NCBI RefSeq assembly: GCF_003426815.1
Contig: NZ_QKYK01000031.1
Location: 1-64,000 of the forward strand
Direction: 5' to 3'
Length of the DNA: 64,000 bases
Origin: Desertimonas flava
GTDB lineage: Bacteria; Actinomycetota; Acidimicrobiia; Acidimicrobiales; Ilumatobacteraceae
Within the stretch, counting starts at the first letter, position 1. Every line of letters begins with the position of its first letter. Below the pieces are notes generated by a model. That model was given only the letters and a program-made list of their open reading frames with translations. It ran no database searches and was not told the DNA's origin. A program made the position numbers and the translations under genes. Of this stretch, positions 22,585 through 31,385 are shown piece by piece.

Positions 22585-24576
22585 ATGCGAGGCCTGACGA
22601 GACAACTTCCTGCGCGAGTCGCCATGGTTGCCGCTGCGATGGCTGTCGTGCTGTCCACGTTCGCCCCGGGCATCGCTGCAGCGTCGACGCCGCCCGACGA
22701 CATTCCCCCTGCGACTGCCGACACGACGGATCCCGCGCCGACCGAACCACCGTCGACTCCGCCACCGACATCCGACCCCGTCGGCTCGACTGAGCCGCCC
22801 GTGGATACGAACCCACCCACGGTCCCGCCCGACACGGCCGACCCGACCGCGCCTCCTTCCGAACCCAGCGAGTCCGAGCCAGCCGAGTCGGAGCCAGCCG
22901 AGTCGGAGCCAGCCGAGTCCGAGCCTGAGGAGTCGACGCCGGAGCCGTCCACATCGGAGAGCCTGCCCGCCGAGTCGCTCGACGACATGATGATGACCGC
23001 CGCGCTCGTTGCGCCACCCCCTCCCTCCTGCTTCATCGGCTACCCGGTGCGCGCTGGGTCGTATCTCGGGTCGTCCTGCGTTGAGTCACGTCTGATCCAG
23101 TGGGGCCTGACCCCAGGGCCAGTGGACAACGATTTCGACGCAACGTCGGTGGCGGCATTGCGGGAGTTCCAGACCGAGCAGGCATTGCCCGTCACGGGAG
23201 TCGCCGATCAGGCGACCCTCGTCTCGCTCGGCATCTGGCGATCGCCCGCTGCGGCGACGTGTGCGCTGAGCGTGCCGGTTCGGATGAATTCGTGGCTCGG
23301 TTCGAGGTGTGTGGAATCTCGTCTGCGCCAGTACGGCTTGATCAGCTCCGTCGACGACACGTTCGACTGGACGTCAGCATTCGTCATCGGCCAGCTGCAG
23401 CGGAACTTCGGCATTCCTGCGACGAGCGTCGCCGACCAGGCCATCCTCTCCCGGCTGGGTATCTGGCGCACGCCGGCGGCGCCGACCTGCACGCTGAGCG
23501 TGCAGGTCCGGCTCGGATCCTGGCTCGGCGCCAGGTGCCTCGAAACCCGGCTGCGCCAGCTCGGTCTCGTCTCGAACGCCGACGACAACTTCGACTGGAC
23601 CAGCGCCTTCATGATCGGCCAGTACCAGTTCAACGTCGGGCTGCCGGCCGACTCCCTCGCCGGTCCGCAAACGCTCTCGCGCCTCGGGGTCTGGAAGGCG
23701 CCGCCGGCGCCGACGTGCTCGACGAGCGTCCCCATCCGGCTCGACGCCACCGCTGGCTCGGTGTGCGTGGAGACCCGGCTGCGGCAGCTCGGGTTCACCG
23801 GGGCGACCGCCGACGGCACGTTCGATTGGACCTCGGCATTCATCATCGGCCAGTACCAGTACAACATCGGCATCCGCTCCGACTCGGTGGGCGACTCGTG
23901 GACCCTGTGGTACCTCGGCGTCTGGAAGCACCCGCCGTCCGCCACCTGCGGCCTCGTGGTCGAGGTCAGCCCCGGGTCGAAGGACGGATCAGCCTGTGTC
24001 GAGGGCCGGCTACGTCAGCTCGGGCTCTTCAACGGCGCCGTCGACGACTACTTCGACTGGGACTCCTACTACGCACTCATCGCCTATCAGAAGGCGGTGG
24101 GCCTTCCCGCAACGGGAACGGCCGACATCACCACGCTCCGGTCGCTCGGTCTGTACAACCCGGCGGCTGCCTCGCCGCTGCCGTTCAACTCCGGAAGCGG
24201 GCGTCGAATCGTCTACTCGAGGGCGCAGCAGCGCATCTGGGCGGTGGACGAGAACGGCAACGTCGTGAAGACCCACCGCGTCTCGGGCCGCATGTACGAG
24301 CCATACGCCGGTACCTATTACGTGTACTCGCGCTCGATGTACACGTACTCGGCCAACAATCCGAGCATTCGGTGGCGCTACATGGTGCGATTCGCCTACG
24401 GGCCTCAGGGTGGTCGCATCGGCTTCCACGAGATTCCCAATCGCAATGGTGTGCCCCTTCAGTCGGCGGAGCAGCTCGGTCTGCCGTTGTCGGGCGGATG
24501 CGTGCGCCAGACGACCGCCGATGCGCTCTGGGTGTGGAACTGGGCACCGGTCGGAACGAAGGTCGTCGTCCTCTAG
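22585..24576 (+). CDS. secreted L,D-transpeptidase with five peptidoglycan-binding repeats
   Basis: 663 residues. A signal peptide (VAMVAAAMAVVLSTFAPGIAAA) is followed by a Pro/Thr/Glu-rich linker with SEPAE repeats. Five units of about 75 residues, each with C..SV.VR..SWLGSRCVE and FDWTSAF.IGQ.Q, are peptidoglycan-binding-like helices with a Cys pair. The C-terminal domain (from about 545) is YkuD: IGFHEIP supplies the His and LPLSGGCVRQ the nucleophile Cys; the usual SHGC is SGGC here. It would cross-link or attach material to peptidoglycan by 3-3 bonds. The stop TAG overlaps the GTG of the acyltransferase gene, so it heads a four-gene envelope operon. Confidence 0.88.
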   Translation: MRGLTRQLPARVAMVAAAMAVVLSTFAPGIAAASTPPDDIPPATADTTDPAPTEPPSTPPPTSDPVGSTEPPVDTNPPTVPPDTADPTAPPSEPSESEPAESEPAESEPAESEPEESTPEPSTSESLPAESLDDMMMTAALVAPPPPSCFIGYPVRAGSYLGSSCVESRLIQWGLTPGPVDNDFDATSVAALREFQTEQALPVTGVADQATLVSLGIWRSPAAATCALSVPVRMNSWLGSRCVESRLRQYGLISSVDDTFDWTSAFVIGQLQRNFGIPATSVADQAILSRLGIWRTPAAPTCTLSVQVRLGSWLGARCLETRLRQLGLVSNADDNFDWTSAFMIGQYQFNVGLPADSLAGPQTLSRLGVWKAPPAPTCSTSVPIRLDATAGSVCVETRLRQLGFTGATADGTFDWTSAFIIGQYQYNIGIRSDSVGDSWTLWYLGVWKHPPSATCGLVVEVSPGSKDGSACVEGRLRQLGLFNGAVDDYFDWDSYYALIAYQKAVGLPATGTADITTLRSLGLYNPAAASPLPFNSGSGRRIVYSRAQQRIWAVDENGNVVKTHRVSGRMYEPYAGTYYVYSRSMYTYSANNPSIRWRYMVRFAYGPQGGRIGFHEIPNRNGVPLQSAEQLGLPLSGGCVRQTTADALWVWNWAPVGTKVVVL

Positions 24577-25826
24577 TGAGCGCGCCTGCCGCGCCGCTCT
24601 CCGCGGCTCCGGCCGAGAGGCACGCCGCATCGATCATCACCGGTGCTGCTCCAGCGAGGCAACGGAACTGGTTGTTCGGCATCGAGGTGCTGCGCGGCAT
24701 CGCTGCCCTGACCGTCGTCTTCCACCATTCGTGGTCGTTGGGCACGACCCCGCGATTTCGCGGCTACTGGCTCGTCGAGGGGTTCGGGACGTGGGGGGTC
24801 TCGCTGTTCTTCGTTCTCTCGGGGTTCCTGTTGGCCGACCATTTCTGGGGCGAACGGCAGCCCGGGCGACTGCGGAGCTTCTACACGAGGCGCGTCTTCC
24901 GCATCGCCCCTGCGTATTACCTCAACGTCGCGCTCCTCTTCCTGTTCTTCGCCGAGCACCAGCTGCTGTTCTCCTCGCAGGGCGCCAAGCAGGTGTTGGC
25001 CAACGCCACGTTCACCCAGCACCTCTTTCCGGAGACAGCGAGCAATCTGAACGTCAACGGCGTCCTGTGGACACTGACGATCGAGATGATCCTCTACCTC
25101 GTGATGCCCCTTCTTTCCTTGGCAACGAGGATCACCCGTGGCTGGGCCGTGGTCGCGATGATCGGAATCGGATTGGGCTACCGCCTGTTCGTGGCCAGGG
25201 CAGGTTCGGGTCTCCAGGACTTCTACTTCGCAGAAGGATTCCCGGACCACATGGCGCGCCTGTTTCTCGCCCGCCAGTTCGTCGGCATCCTTCCCCTGTT
25301 CGCCGTCGGTATCGGGCTGAAGTGGCTGGTCACGCAACACGACCTGCGCTTGCCGACGAGGGTTGTGACCGCGCTGCCACGATCGATTCTGATCTTCATG
25401 CTGCTCGTCCCGAGCTTGCTGGCGCTGGTGTTCATCGAGCGGGCGACCAACTACACACACTGGGTCTGGTTCACCGGGTTCGAGTTCCTGCTGGGCTTGC
25501 TGTTTGTGCCTGCATTGCTGGCGTGCTCGAGCAGCGTCACGCAGCCGGTCACCGCCGTCGACCGCCCCTTCGTGTGGCTCGGAGTCCGGAGCTACGGGTT
25601 GTATCTGTGGCACTTCCCGATCATCCTCGCCGTCTACGGCCGCGGGCCGTTGATCGCTCCGCCCGACGTCTCGCCTGCGGCCGTCAAGATCGGGATCGTC
25701 CTCCTCTTGTCGCTCAGCGCCGCAGCGCTCAGCTGGGCATTGGTCGAGCGCCCAGCTCAGGCGATAGGCCGCGGATGGGCACTGCGAGGGCGCTCGTGGC
25801 CGCGCACGCACCAGCGGCCGGCATGA
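24576..25826 (+). CDS. membrane acyltransferase, acyltransferase-3 (OafA/WecH) family
   Basis: 416 residues from the GTG that overlaps the preceding stop (TAGTG). IEVLRGIAALTVVFHHSW (about 29-46) is the N-terminal signature with the catalytic His, followed by FVLSGFLLADHFW, RRVFRIAPAYYLNVAL and YGLYLWHFPIILAVYG, and about ten membrane helices. Such proteins O-acetylate or succinylate sugars using acyl-CoA. In this locus it probably decorates the surface glycan. It ends with an ATGA overlap to the next gene. Confidence 0.88.
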   Translation: MSAPAAPLSAAPAERHAASIITGAAPARQRNWLFGIEVLRGIAALTVVFHHSWSLGTTPRFRGYWLVEGFGTWGVSLFFVLSGFLLADHFWGERQPGRLRSFYTRRVFRIAPAYYLNVALLFLFFAEHQLLFSSQGAKQVLANATFTQHLFPETASNLNVNGVLWTLTIEMILYLVMPLLSLATRITRGWAVVAMIGIGLGYRLFVARAGSGLQDFYFAEGFPDHMARLFLARQFVGILPLFAVGIGLKWLVTQHDLRLPTRVVTALPRSILIFMLLVPSLLALVFIERATNYTHWVWFTGFEFLLGLLFVPALLACSSSVTQPVTAVDRPFVWLGVRSYGLYLWHFPIILAVYGRGPLIAPPDVSPAAVKIGIVLLLSLSAAALSWALVERPAQAIGRGWALRGRSWPRTHQRPA

Positions 25827-27661
25827 CGCCGGCGGGTGAGACGCACCCGCTGAGAGAGCGCCTCCGATCGGTGTCGGGCGACACGTGGTGGATGCTCCTC
25901 GCCCTCGTGGGGGTCGCGGTGTCCGCAACTCTGCTCGGCTGGTCACTGCGCCCCAGCTATTTCCAATCCGATGACTTCGTCAACGTCAACCTGAGCCGCG
26001 AGATGTCGTTCGGGTGGACCTATCTGCAACGCAGCCTGTTCGGGCACTTCCTCCCCGGCTACCGGCTGGCGATCGCGGCGTACGACGACGCGTTCGGTGG
26101 GCGCTGGTGGCCGGCGATTGTCTTCCAATGCGGTTCCCTGGTGATGTGCGCGCTGCTCATCGACTGCCTCGGTCGGCTTCTTCGGGCGTCTGCGGCCGTT
26201 CGCTGTGTGGCAGTGCTGGCGTTCAGCTTCAGCCTGCTGCACATTCGCTCGGTGGTGTGGTTCGCCGCAGCCTTGAACTCGTGGCCCGTCAACATCCTCT
26301 CGCTCGTCGTCCTGCTCTCTGTACTGATGTACGTGCGGACCGCCCGATGGTGGTGGTGCCTGCTTGCGGCAGCGGCCCTTGGAGCCGGCATGACGTTTCT
26401 GGAGCAGACCTTGACGGTGGGCTTCGCCCTGGCCGCGATGGCGATTCTCTACCGGGAGGAGATGGCTCCAGGGGTCGCTGGTCGGGTCTTCTGGCGACGA
26501 GCAGCGACGGTTGGTGGTGCGTGTCTCGCGGTCCTTCTCGTGTACTGGGGCTACTACTTCAGCCACACCTACTCGGATGAACTCCCGGAACGCTCCGGCA
26601 TCGGACCCGTCGTCCGCTTCGGGTGGTACGCGCTCTTCGAAGGACTCTTCCCAGCCCTCGTGGGTCTGCGGATCACCTCGGCCGACGCCACGCCGGTGCG
26701 CATGTGGACCGTCGTCGCGGGAGTCGTCGCTGTCGTCCTGCTCGCCGGCGCAGCGGCGTCGAGGCGCCGGCGAACCTGGCGGGCGTGGGCGGTTGGAGCC
26801 GCCGTGGTTCTCCCTCACGTCGCGCTCGTCGCGGTCGGCAGGGTGGGTAAGGCGGGTCCGGCCTACGGTCGGGAGTTGCGCTACTTCGCCGATGTCGTCT
26901 GGCTCGTGCCGCTGGTGCTGTTTCTCGCGACCAGTGGCGTGCCACGCACGATTCGCCTCGCACGTCGACACCTCAGTGCGATCGCCGTGGTTGCCGGCGT
27001 CGCGTTCGTCGCGGTGTCCGTCCAAGCGGCGCGCGAGGTTCGATCGGAGTTCCGGGTCTCCACGGGTTGGGCGAGCGGTCGGTACTTCGAACGGTTCGCG
27101 GCGACAGCTCCCGCAGCCGGTTCGCCCGGTTTCAGCGGGGTGTACGACACCCAAGTGCCCTGCTGCATACAGATCCCCCAGCTCTACCCGTACAGCCTCG
27201 TGTCGAAGGTGATCGGGCTGTACGACGAACGGGCGATGTACCGCCTCGCGCCCAGCCACATGGTGCAGGCCGACGGATCGGTGGTTCGCGCTCGGTTCCA
27301 AGCGCTTCAGGAGCTCGATCTGCCAGATACATGCGTCGACGTCTCGGGCTCGTATGTCGACATCCCGCTGGGGACAGTCACAGCACGAGCGGCGGAACTC
27401 TTCGTACGTGCCGAGTGGACACCGGGATCGGCAGCGGGAGCGGTCGGTGTCGTCGGTGGGCCAACGTCGGCGCCGGCGGCTACTGGACACGCCTCACCCT
27501 TCGAGTGGATCCAGTTCAGTGATGCCGACGAGGTGGTGGTGATCCCGCTCATCCACGACGTGCCTGATGCCTTGTGGCTGCGATTCGCCGGGACCGGAGA
27601 GGTGTGTCTGAGTCGCCTCGTCCTCGGACGGCCGGAGCCGGCAGATTCGGTCACCACGTAG
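25823..27661 (+). CDS. polytopic membrane protein, GT-C-like
   Basis: 612 residues starting at the ATGA overlap with the acyltransferase. About ten hydrophobic helices follow a first loop with FQSDDFVNVNLSREMSFGW; the acidic DD pair after the first helix is where GT-C glycosyltransferases keep their catalytic acid. The C-terminal 150 residues (from about 440) are soluble, with two adjacent Cys (VPCCIQIP) and a beta-rich end. A lipid-linked sugar transferase is the best guess; no named family was recognised. Confidence 0.65.
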   Translation: MTPAGETHPLRERLRSVSGDTWWMLLALVGVAVSATLLGWSLRPSYFQSDDFVNVNLSREMSFGWTYLQRSLFGHFLPGYRLAIAAYDDAFGGRWWPAIVFQCGSLVMCALLIDCLGRLLRASAAVRCVAVLAFSFSLLHIRSVVWFAAALNSWPVNILSLVVLLSVLMYVRTARWWWCLLAAAALGAGMTFLEQTLTVGFALAAMAILYREEMAPGVAGRVFWRRAATVGGACLAVLLVYWGYYFSHTYSDELPERSGIGPVVRFGWYALFEGLFPALVGLRITSADATPVRMWTVVAGVVAVVLLAGAAASRRRRTWRAWAVGAAVVLPHVALVAVGRVGKAGPAYGRELRYFADVVWLVPLVLFLATSGVPRTIRLARRHLSAIAVVAGVAFVAVSVQAAREVRSEFRVSTGWASGRYFERFAATAPAAGSPGFSGVYDTQVPCCIQIPQLYPYSLVSKVIGLYDERAMYRLAPSHMVQADGSVVRARFQALQELDLPDTCVDVSGSYVDIPLGTVTARAAELFVRAEWTPGSAAGAVGVVGGPTSAPAATGHASPFEWIQFSDADEVVVIPLIHDVPDALWLRFAGTGEVCLSRLVLGRPEPADSVTT

Positions 27662-27702
27662 GACTGTCCGTAGCATTTGGATACAAACGGGAGGGCTCGT
27701 CA

Positions 27703-28296
27703 TTGGAGATCATTGGTGACTGCGCGGCGAACGAGGTCATGGCACCGCTTGGATCCGCAGGCACCATCAATCTGAGAGGTGCCGGTTCGAGCGTGCGACT
27801 CGCTGCCGACTGTGCGACGAGTCCGGGGTTCTGGATCGACGTCGGTTCGGACTGCTCGATCGATATCGCCGAGAACTGCACGCTGCACAACCTCTTCATC
27901 CACTGTGGCGACAGGGTGCGCATACGCGTGGGCCGAGACTCAGGCTTCAGCGGACATTGCCGGCTGCTCGCTCACGAGCCGGGCTCCATCTCGATCGGGA
28001 ACGGCTGTCTCTTCGGTGGGGACGTGGACATCTCCGTGAGTGACATGCACTCCATCGTCGAGGTGTCCTCGGGGCGACGTTTGAATCCGCCGGCTGACGT
28101 CGAGATCGACGATCGCGTGTGGGTCGGTCAGCGCTCCCTGCTGCTCAAGGGGACGACGATCGGCGTCGGCACCGTCGTCGGAGCCGGTGCGGTGGTCACG
28201 AGCACCCTTCCCGGAAACTCGCTCTGCGTCGGTGTCCCAGCACGAGTCGTGCGAAGTGGCATCTCGTGGCACCACGAGCTGCTTCCACTGGACTGA
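27703..28296 (+). CDS. hexapeptide-repeat (left-handed beta-helix) acyltransferase
   Basis: 197 residues. The repeated I/V-x-I-G patterns (SISIGNGCLFGGDVDI, VEIDDRVWVGQRSLLLKGTTI, GVGTVVGAGAVVTSTLP) and the ending GVPARVVR are those of sugar O-acetyltransferases. The catalytic His would lie in DMHSIVE. TTG at 27703 was chosen because GGGAGGG (27689-27695) precedes it by 7 nt; the frame is open to 27574 but overlaps the previous gene. It is the last gene of the 22585-28296 group and adds a second acyl decoration. Confidence 0.8.
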   Translation: MEIIGDCAANEVMAPLGSAGTINLRGAGSSVRLAADCATSPGFWIDVGSDCSIDIAENCTLHNLFIHCGDRVRIRVGRDSGFSGHCRLLAHEPGSISIGNGCLFGGDVDISVSDMHSIVEVSSGRRLNPPADVEIDDRVWVGQRSLLLKGTTIGVGTVVGAGAVVTSTLPGNSLCVGVPARVVRSGISWHHELLPLD

Positions 28297-28345
28297 CGGA
28301 GAATCCGCTGGTCGCCAGCAGTTACAGAGCCAACTTCCCGCGTGA

Positions 28346-29851
28346 TCAGCTCTCCGGCCGCCGGGCAACGGCGACGAGATTCTTGCCGAAGGAGAGCCGA
28401 CCGAGCAGCCGTTCGGTCGAGCGCATCAGCGGCACGTAGACCCGGTCGAACAGCGTCGCCGACGACTCGGCGATGGTCGACTTGTTGAGCAACCGATAGT
28501 TGATCCAGTACGGCACCACACCGAGCCGGTCGGCGTAGCTGATGTGCTGAACCTCGAGTCCGGCGTCGGTGACCGTCGCACACAGGTGAGCCGCTGTGTA
28601 GCGGCGATAGTGGCCCGACTTGGCATCGATGGGACCGTAGATCGCCTCGTTGGCCGGCACGAAGATGCTCAACCAGCCATTCGGGCGCAGGGCCTCTCGA
28701 GCCGACTTGAGCTCGGCGGTGTCGTGGTCGATGTGCTCGAGGACGTTGTAGTACACAATGAGATCGGCCGGAGCCCCCGACCAGTCGGCGAGGGTTCCGT
28801 GAACTGTGATGACGTGATCATCGTCAGCGAACGCCTCGTGCAACGCGGAATGGTTGGCCGCGTCGGGTTCGATCGCCGTGACGACGGCGTCAGGGAATCG
28901 CTCGCGAAGCCGCGCCGTGATACCGCCGCGACCGGCGCCGACTTCGAGTATCGACCGGACCGAACGAGTCTCGATGCCCTCGACGGACTTCTCGACGACG
29001 AACGTGTTCCACGCCGTCGCCTCGGAGAGCTGTTTCAGCTCGTCGGCAGCCCTGTACGGGCCTGGGTCGTCGTGGGTGGGGAGGAGTTTCCGGCGTTCTG
29101 TTCGGAGCTGTCCCAGCGTGGAGAAGTAGCGCCACACCTCCCGACGGTTCAGCTTGGACTGGCCGCTGTAGCGGGGCCGGAACTCGATTGGTACCTCGGT
29201 GATCACGAGCCCGTGGGCCTCGGCGAGCGCGATCGTGGTGCTGAAGAAGCTGTAGCCGCTGAAGCGCTGCGAGTCCGAGGCGAGGATGACACGGAGCGCG
29301 GCTGGCGAGTAGATCCGAAAGGAGGTGGTGGCGTCCTTCACGCCTCGCGTTCCGGTGACGAGGCGGAACGCCCAGTTGCCGATGATCGACCCGACGGCCC
29401 GCCCGGGGGTTGTTCCAGGAGCACTGCCGCCCCGGGTCCATCGGCTGCCGATCGCGATGTCCGCGGAGCGTGCGACGAAGGCTCGATAGAGCGTGGGAAT
29501 GTCGGCCGGGTTGTGCTGCCCGTCGCCATCCAGGGTCACGACGGCCGTCGGCACTTCTTGGAGCGCAGCGGCCAGGCCCCGCAGCATCGCATCTCCGAGC
29601 CCGGCGCGCTGACCGACGACCGTGGTCAGGGGGAGGCGATACCGCTGGGCAGCGTCGACCGCGATGGCACCCGTGCCATCTGGCGACTCGTCGTCGACGA
29701 GGATGCAGGACGTGCGGACGCCCGTGATGGCGAGGCGTTGCGCCGCTTCGGCGATCTCGGCGAGCACCGCGGCGATCGAGTCCGCCTCGTTGTAGACGGG
29801 GAGCACCACGATGAGGTGCTCGGGCGTCTCGACTGCCACGGGATGCGTCAC
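28346..29851 (-). CDS. polyprenyl-phosphate-type GT2 fused to a methyltransferase
   Basis: 501 residues. Residues 12-250 are a DPM1-like GT2: VVLPVYNEADSI, VDDESPDGT and TLDGDGQHNP with the DGDG metal site, then GSRWTRGG and SFRIYS. Residues 275-500 are a class I methyltransferase with ILEVGAGRGGITARL (301-315) and YYNVLEHIDH. The first would transfer a sugar to a lipid phosphate; the second may methylate the product or another sugar. It is the last gene of the minus-strand operon that starts at 36319, 4 nt after the preceding gene. Confidence 0.85.
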   Translation of the reverse strand: MTHPVAVETPEHLIVVLPVYNEADSIAAVLAEIAEAAQRLAITGVRTSCILVDDESPDGTGAIAVDAAQRYRLPLTTVVGQRAGLGDAMLRGLAAALQEVPTAVVTLDGDGQHNPADIPTLYRAFVARSADIAIGSRWTRGGSAPGTTPGRAVGSIIGNWAFRLVTGTRGVKDATTSFRIYSPAALRVILASDSQRFSGYSFFSTTIALAEAHGLVITEVPIEFRPRYSGQSKLNRREVWRYFSTLGQLRTERRKLLPTHDDPGPYRAADELKQLSEATAWNTFVVEKSVEGIETRSVRSILEVGAGRGGITARLRERFPDAVVTAIEPDAANHSALHEAFADDDHVITVHGTLADWSGAPADLIVYYNVLEHIDHDTAELKSAREALRPNGWLSIFVPANEAIYGPIDAKSGHYRRYTAAHLCATVTDAGLEVQHISYADRLGVVPYWINYRLLNKSTIAESSATLFDRVYVPLMRSTERLLGRLSFGKNLVAVARRPES

Positions 29852-29855
29852 CGAA

Positions 29856-31031
29856 TCACACCCGTTGCGGATAAACGGGACGGATCGCGTTGGACGCCCC
29901 CAGCGCGTCGAGCAGGTGCTGAGTGCGCGGGCCCCGGTCGAGCAGATTGACCCTCCCCGGCATCCCTCCCGCGAAGTCGATGATGCGCTCGGCGAGGTCG
30001 CCTTCGCTGAGGCTGCCCGTCAGAGGCAGCCTCGCCGTGAATCCCAGATAGTCGACCGTCACCGTGCTCAGCTCGCCTGGCGCGATGCGGACCACGGGCT
30101 TGTGTTCCCCGGTTCGGGCGTCACCGAGGTACCCGACCTCGATGTCGTACCCGAACTCGCGTGTCGCGGCCTTGGCGATGGTGACCGTTGCCGCATCGAA
30201 GAGCCGCTCGAGCTCGCCGCTGGCACCGTATCGACCGACCTCGCCGCGGAAGTCGGGGTAGCGCATGTCGACGATGAGCTCGTGCTCGTCGACCGAGGTC
30301 GCGCCGGGCCGGAGGAGTCCGGCGCTCTCGTTCGAGCCTCTGCCGGCGTGGTAGACGAAGACCCCGGTGGCGAGGGTGCAGCGATAGCCCGACGCGAGGC
30401 TGCGGCGGCTCCAGTCGGTCTCCTCGCAGTACCCGCGACCGAACACCGGATCCATCAACCCGACGGCCTGCACGGCCCACGTCGGAATCATCATGCAGAA
30501 CGAGATCCCCGCGGGGACGTCGACCACGGTGTCACCGTTGGCGGCGGCGAGGGTGGAAGAGAGCCAGTCGACTCGCTGCTGAGCTCCGAGGTGGCCCACA
30601 GGATCGCCGTTGGGGATGGAGTACATCGACGCGTTGTTCGACCATGCGGTCACGGACGCGACGCGGGGGTCGGACCGGCACCCGTCGACGAGTGCGTTGA
30701 CGATGTTGGCGGGCACGATGATGTCACTGTTGGCGATCACGACGTGGGTGTAGCCCTCGTCACACGCGGCGAGCAGGCCGAGGTTGACGTTGCGTGGGAT
30801 GCCGAGGTTGCGAGGGGAGCAGTAGTACCGCACGCCGAGCGATGTGCAGAGCTCCTCGAGATCCTCGCTCCACCCCGGTTCTGGGCTGTGGTCGTCGAGG
30901 ACGAGGACGTCGACGTCGTGGCGGCTGACGTCGATGCGCACTGCGGATCGGATCGCGTCGGGAACGAAGTCACGGCCGTTGTAGACCGTGATGCAGAACA
31001 GGACTCGGGCGCGTTCGGTCGGTGACGTCAC
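29856..31031 (-). CDS. GT2 glycosyltransferase (rhamnosyltransferase-like)
   Basis: 391 residues. FCITVYNGRDFV, VLVLDDHSPEPG, HVVIANSDIIVPANIV and GYCEETDWSRRSLASGY are the motifs of inverting GT-A enzymes; the metal-binding Asp is in NSD. SNNASMYSIPNGD is a distinct element shared with the N-terminal half of the protein at 31386-33350. The last 100 residues have no recognised fold. It begins with an ATGA overlap to the coiled-coil protein 31028-31351. Confidence 0.85.
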   Translation of the reverse strand: MTSPTERARVLFCITVYNGRDFVPDAIRSAVRIDVSRHDVDVLVLDDHSPEPGWSEDLEELCTSLGVRYYCSPRNLGIPRNVNLGLLAACDEGYTHVVIANSDIIVPANIVNALVDGCRSDPRVASVTAWSNNASMYSIPNGDPVGHLGAQQRVDWLSSTLAAANGDTVVDVPAGISFCMMIPTWAVQAVGLMDPVFGRGYCEETDWSRRSLASGYRCTLATGVFVYHAGRGSNESAGLLRPGATSVDEHELIVDMRYPDFRGEVGRYGASGELERLFDAATVTIAKAATREFGYDIEVGYLGDARTGEHKPVVRIAPGELSTVTVDYLGFTARLPLTGSLSEGDLAERIIDFAGGMPGRVNLLDRGPRTQHLLDALGASNAIRPVYPQRV

Positions 31032-31351
31032 CGCCGTAGTGTCCTCGCCGCCTGCGCCATCGCCCGCACGAGCGGGAAGAGGCGGGACCCGCGGATGCGG
31101 TCGACGTAACGCCGGGCCTCGCCGAGCTCGATCGTGGCTTGGGCGAGCTCGGCCCGAGTGTCGAGGAGCTCGCGGTTCAGGCTCGACACGCGGTGGGCGA
31201 GATCGACGACCCGACGGTTGGCAACCTCGAAGTCACGCAGAGCCTGTTCGAGGTTGAGCCGATCGAGATTGGTGTCTGCGCCGTGCTCGACGGACGCTCC
31301 GACGGTGGGGACGTCTTCGTCCGTGAGCCGGTCGGTGATGTGGTCGGTCAT
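31028..31351 (-). CDS. small coiled-coil protein with basic tail
   Basis: 107 residues. The central part (about 29-85) is a long coiled coil (LDRLNLEQALRDFEV, VSSLNRELLDTRAELAQAT) and the end is a basic amphipathic segment, RGSRLFPLVRAMAQAARTLR. The SR-x-F-x-L-VR pattern is close to the ends of the methyltransferases at 39512 and 50189. No catalytic motif. Placed between two glycosyltransferase genes and overlapping the next by ATGA, it may tether an enzyme to the membrane (inference). Confidence 0.65.
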   Translation of the reverse strand: MTDHITDRLTDEDVPTVGASVEHGADTNLDRLNLEQALRDFEVANRRVVDLAHRVSSLNRELLDTRAELAQATIELGEARRYVDRIRGSRLFPLVRAMAQAARTLRR

Positions 31352-31385
31352 GGTGTGGGAAGCTCCGTGCGAACCGTGCGCACTG

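Noticed and set aside
24410-27661. A 1083-residue protein covering the acyltransferase and GT-C genes
   Set aside because: Only the part from 25823 has sensible composition; the rest is an out-of-frame reading of the transpeptidase and acyltransferase genes.
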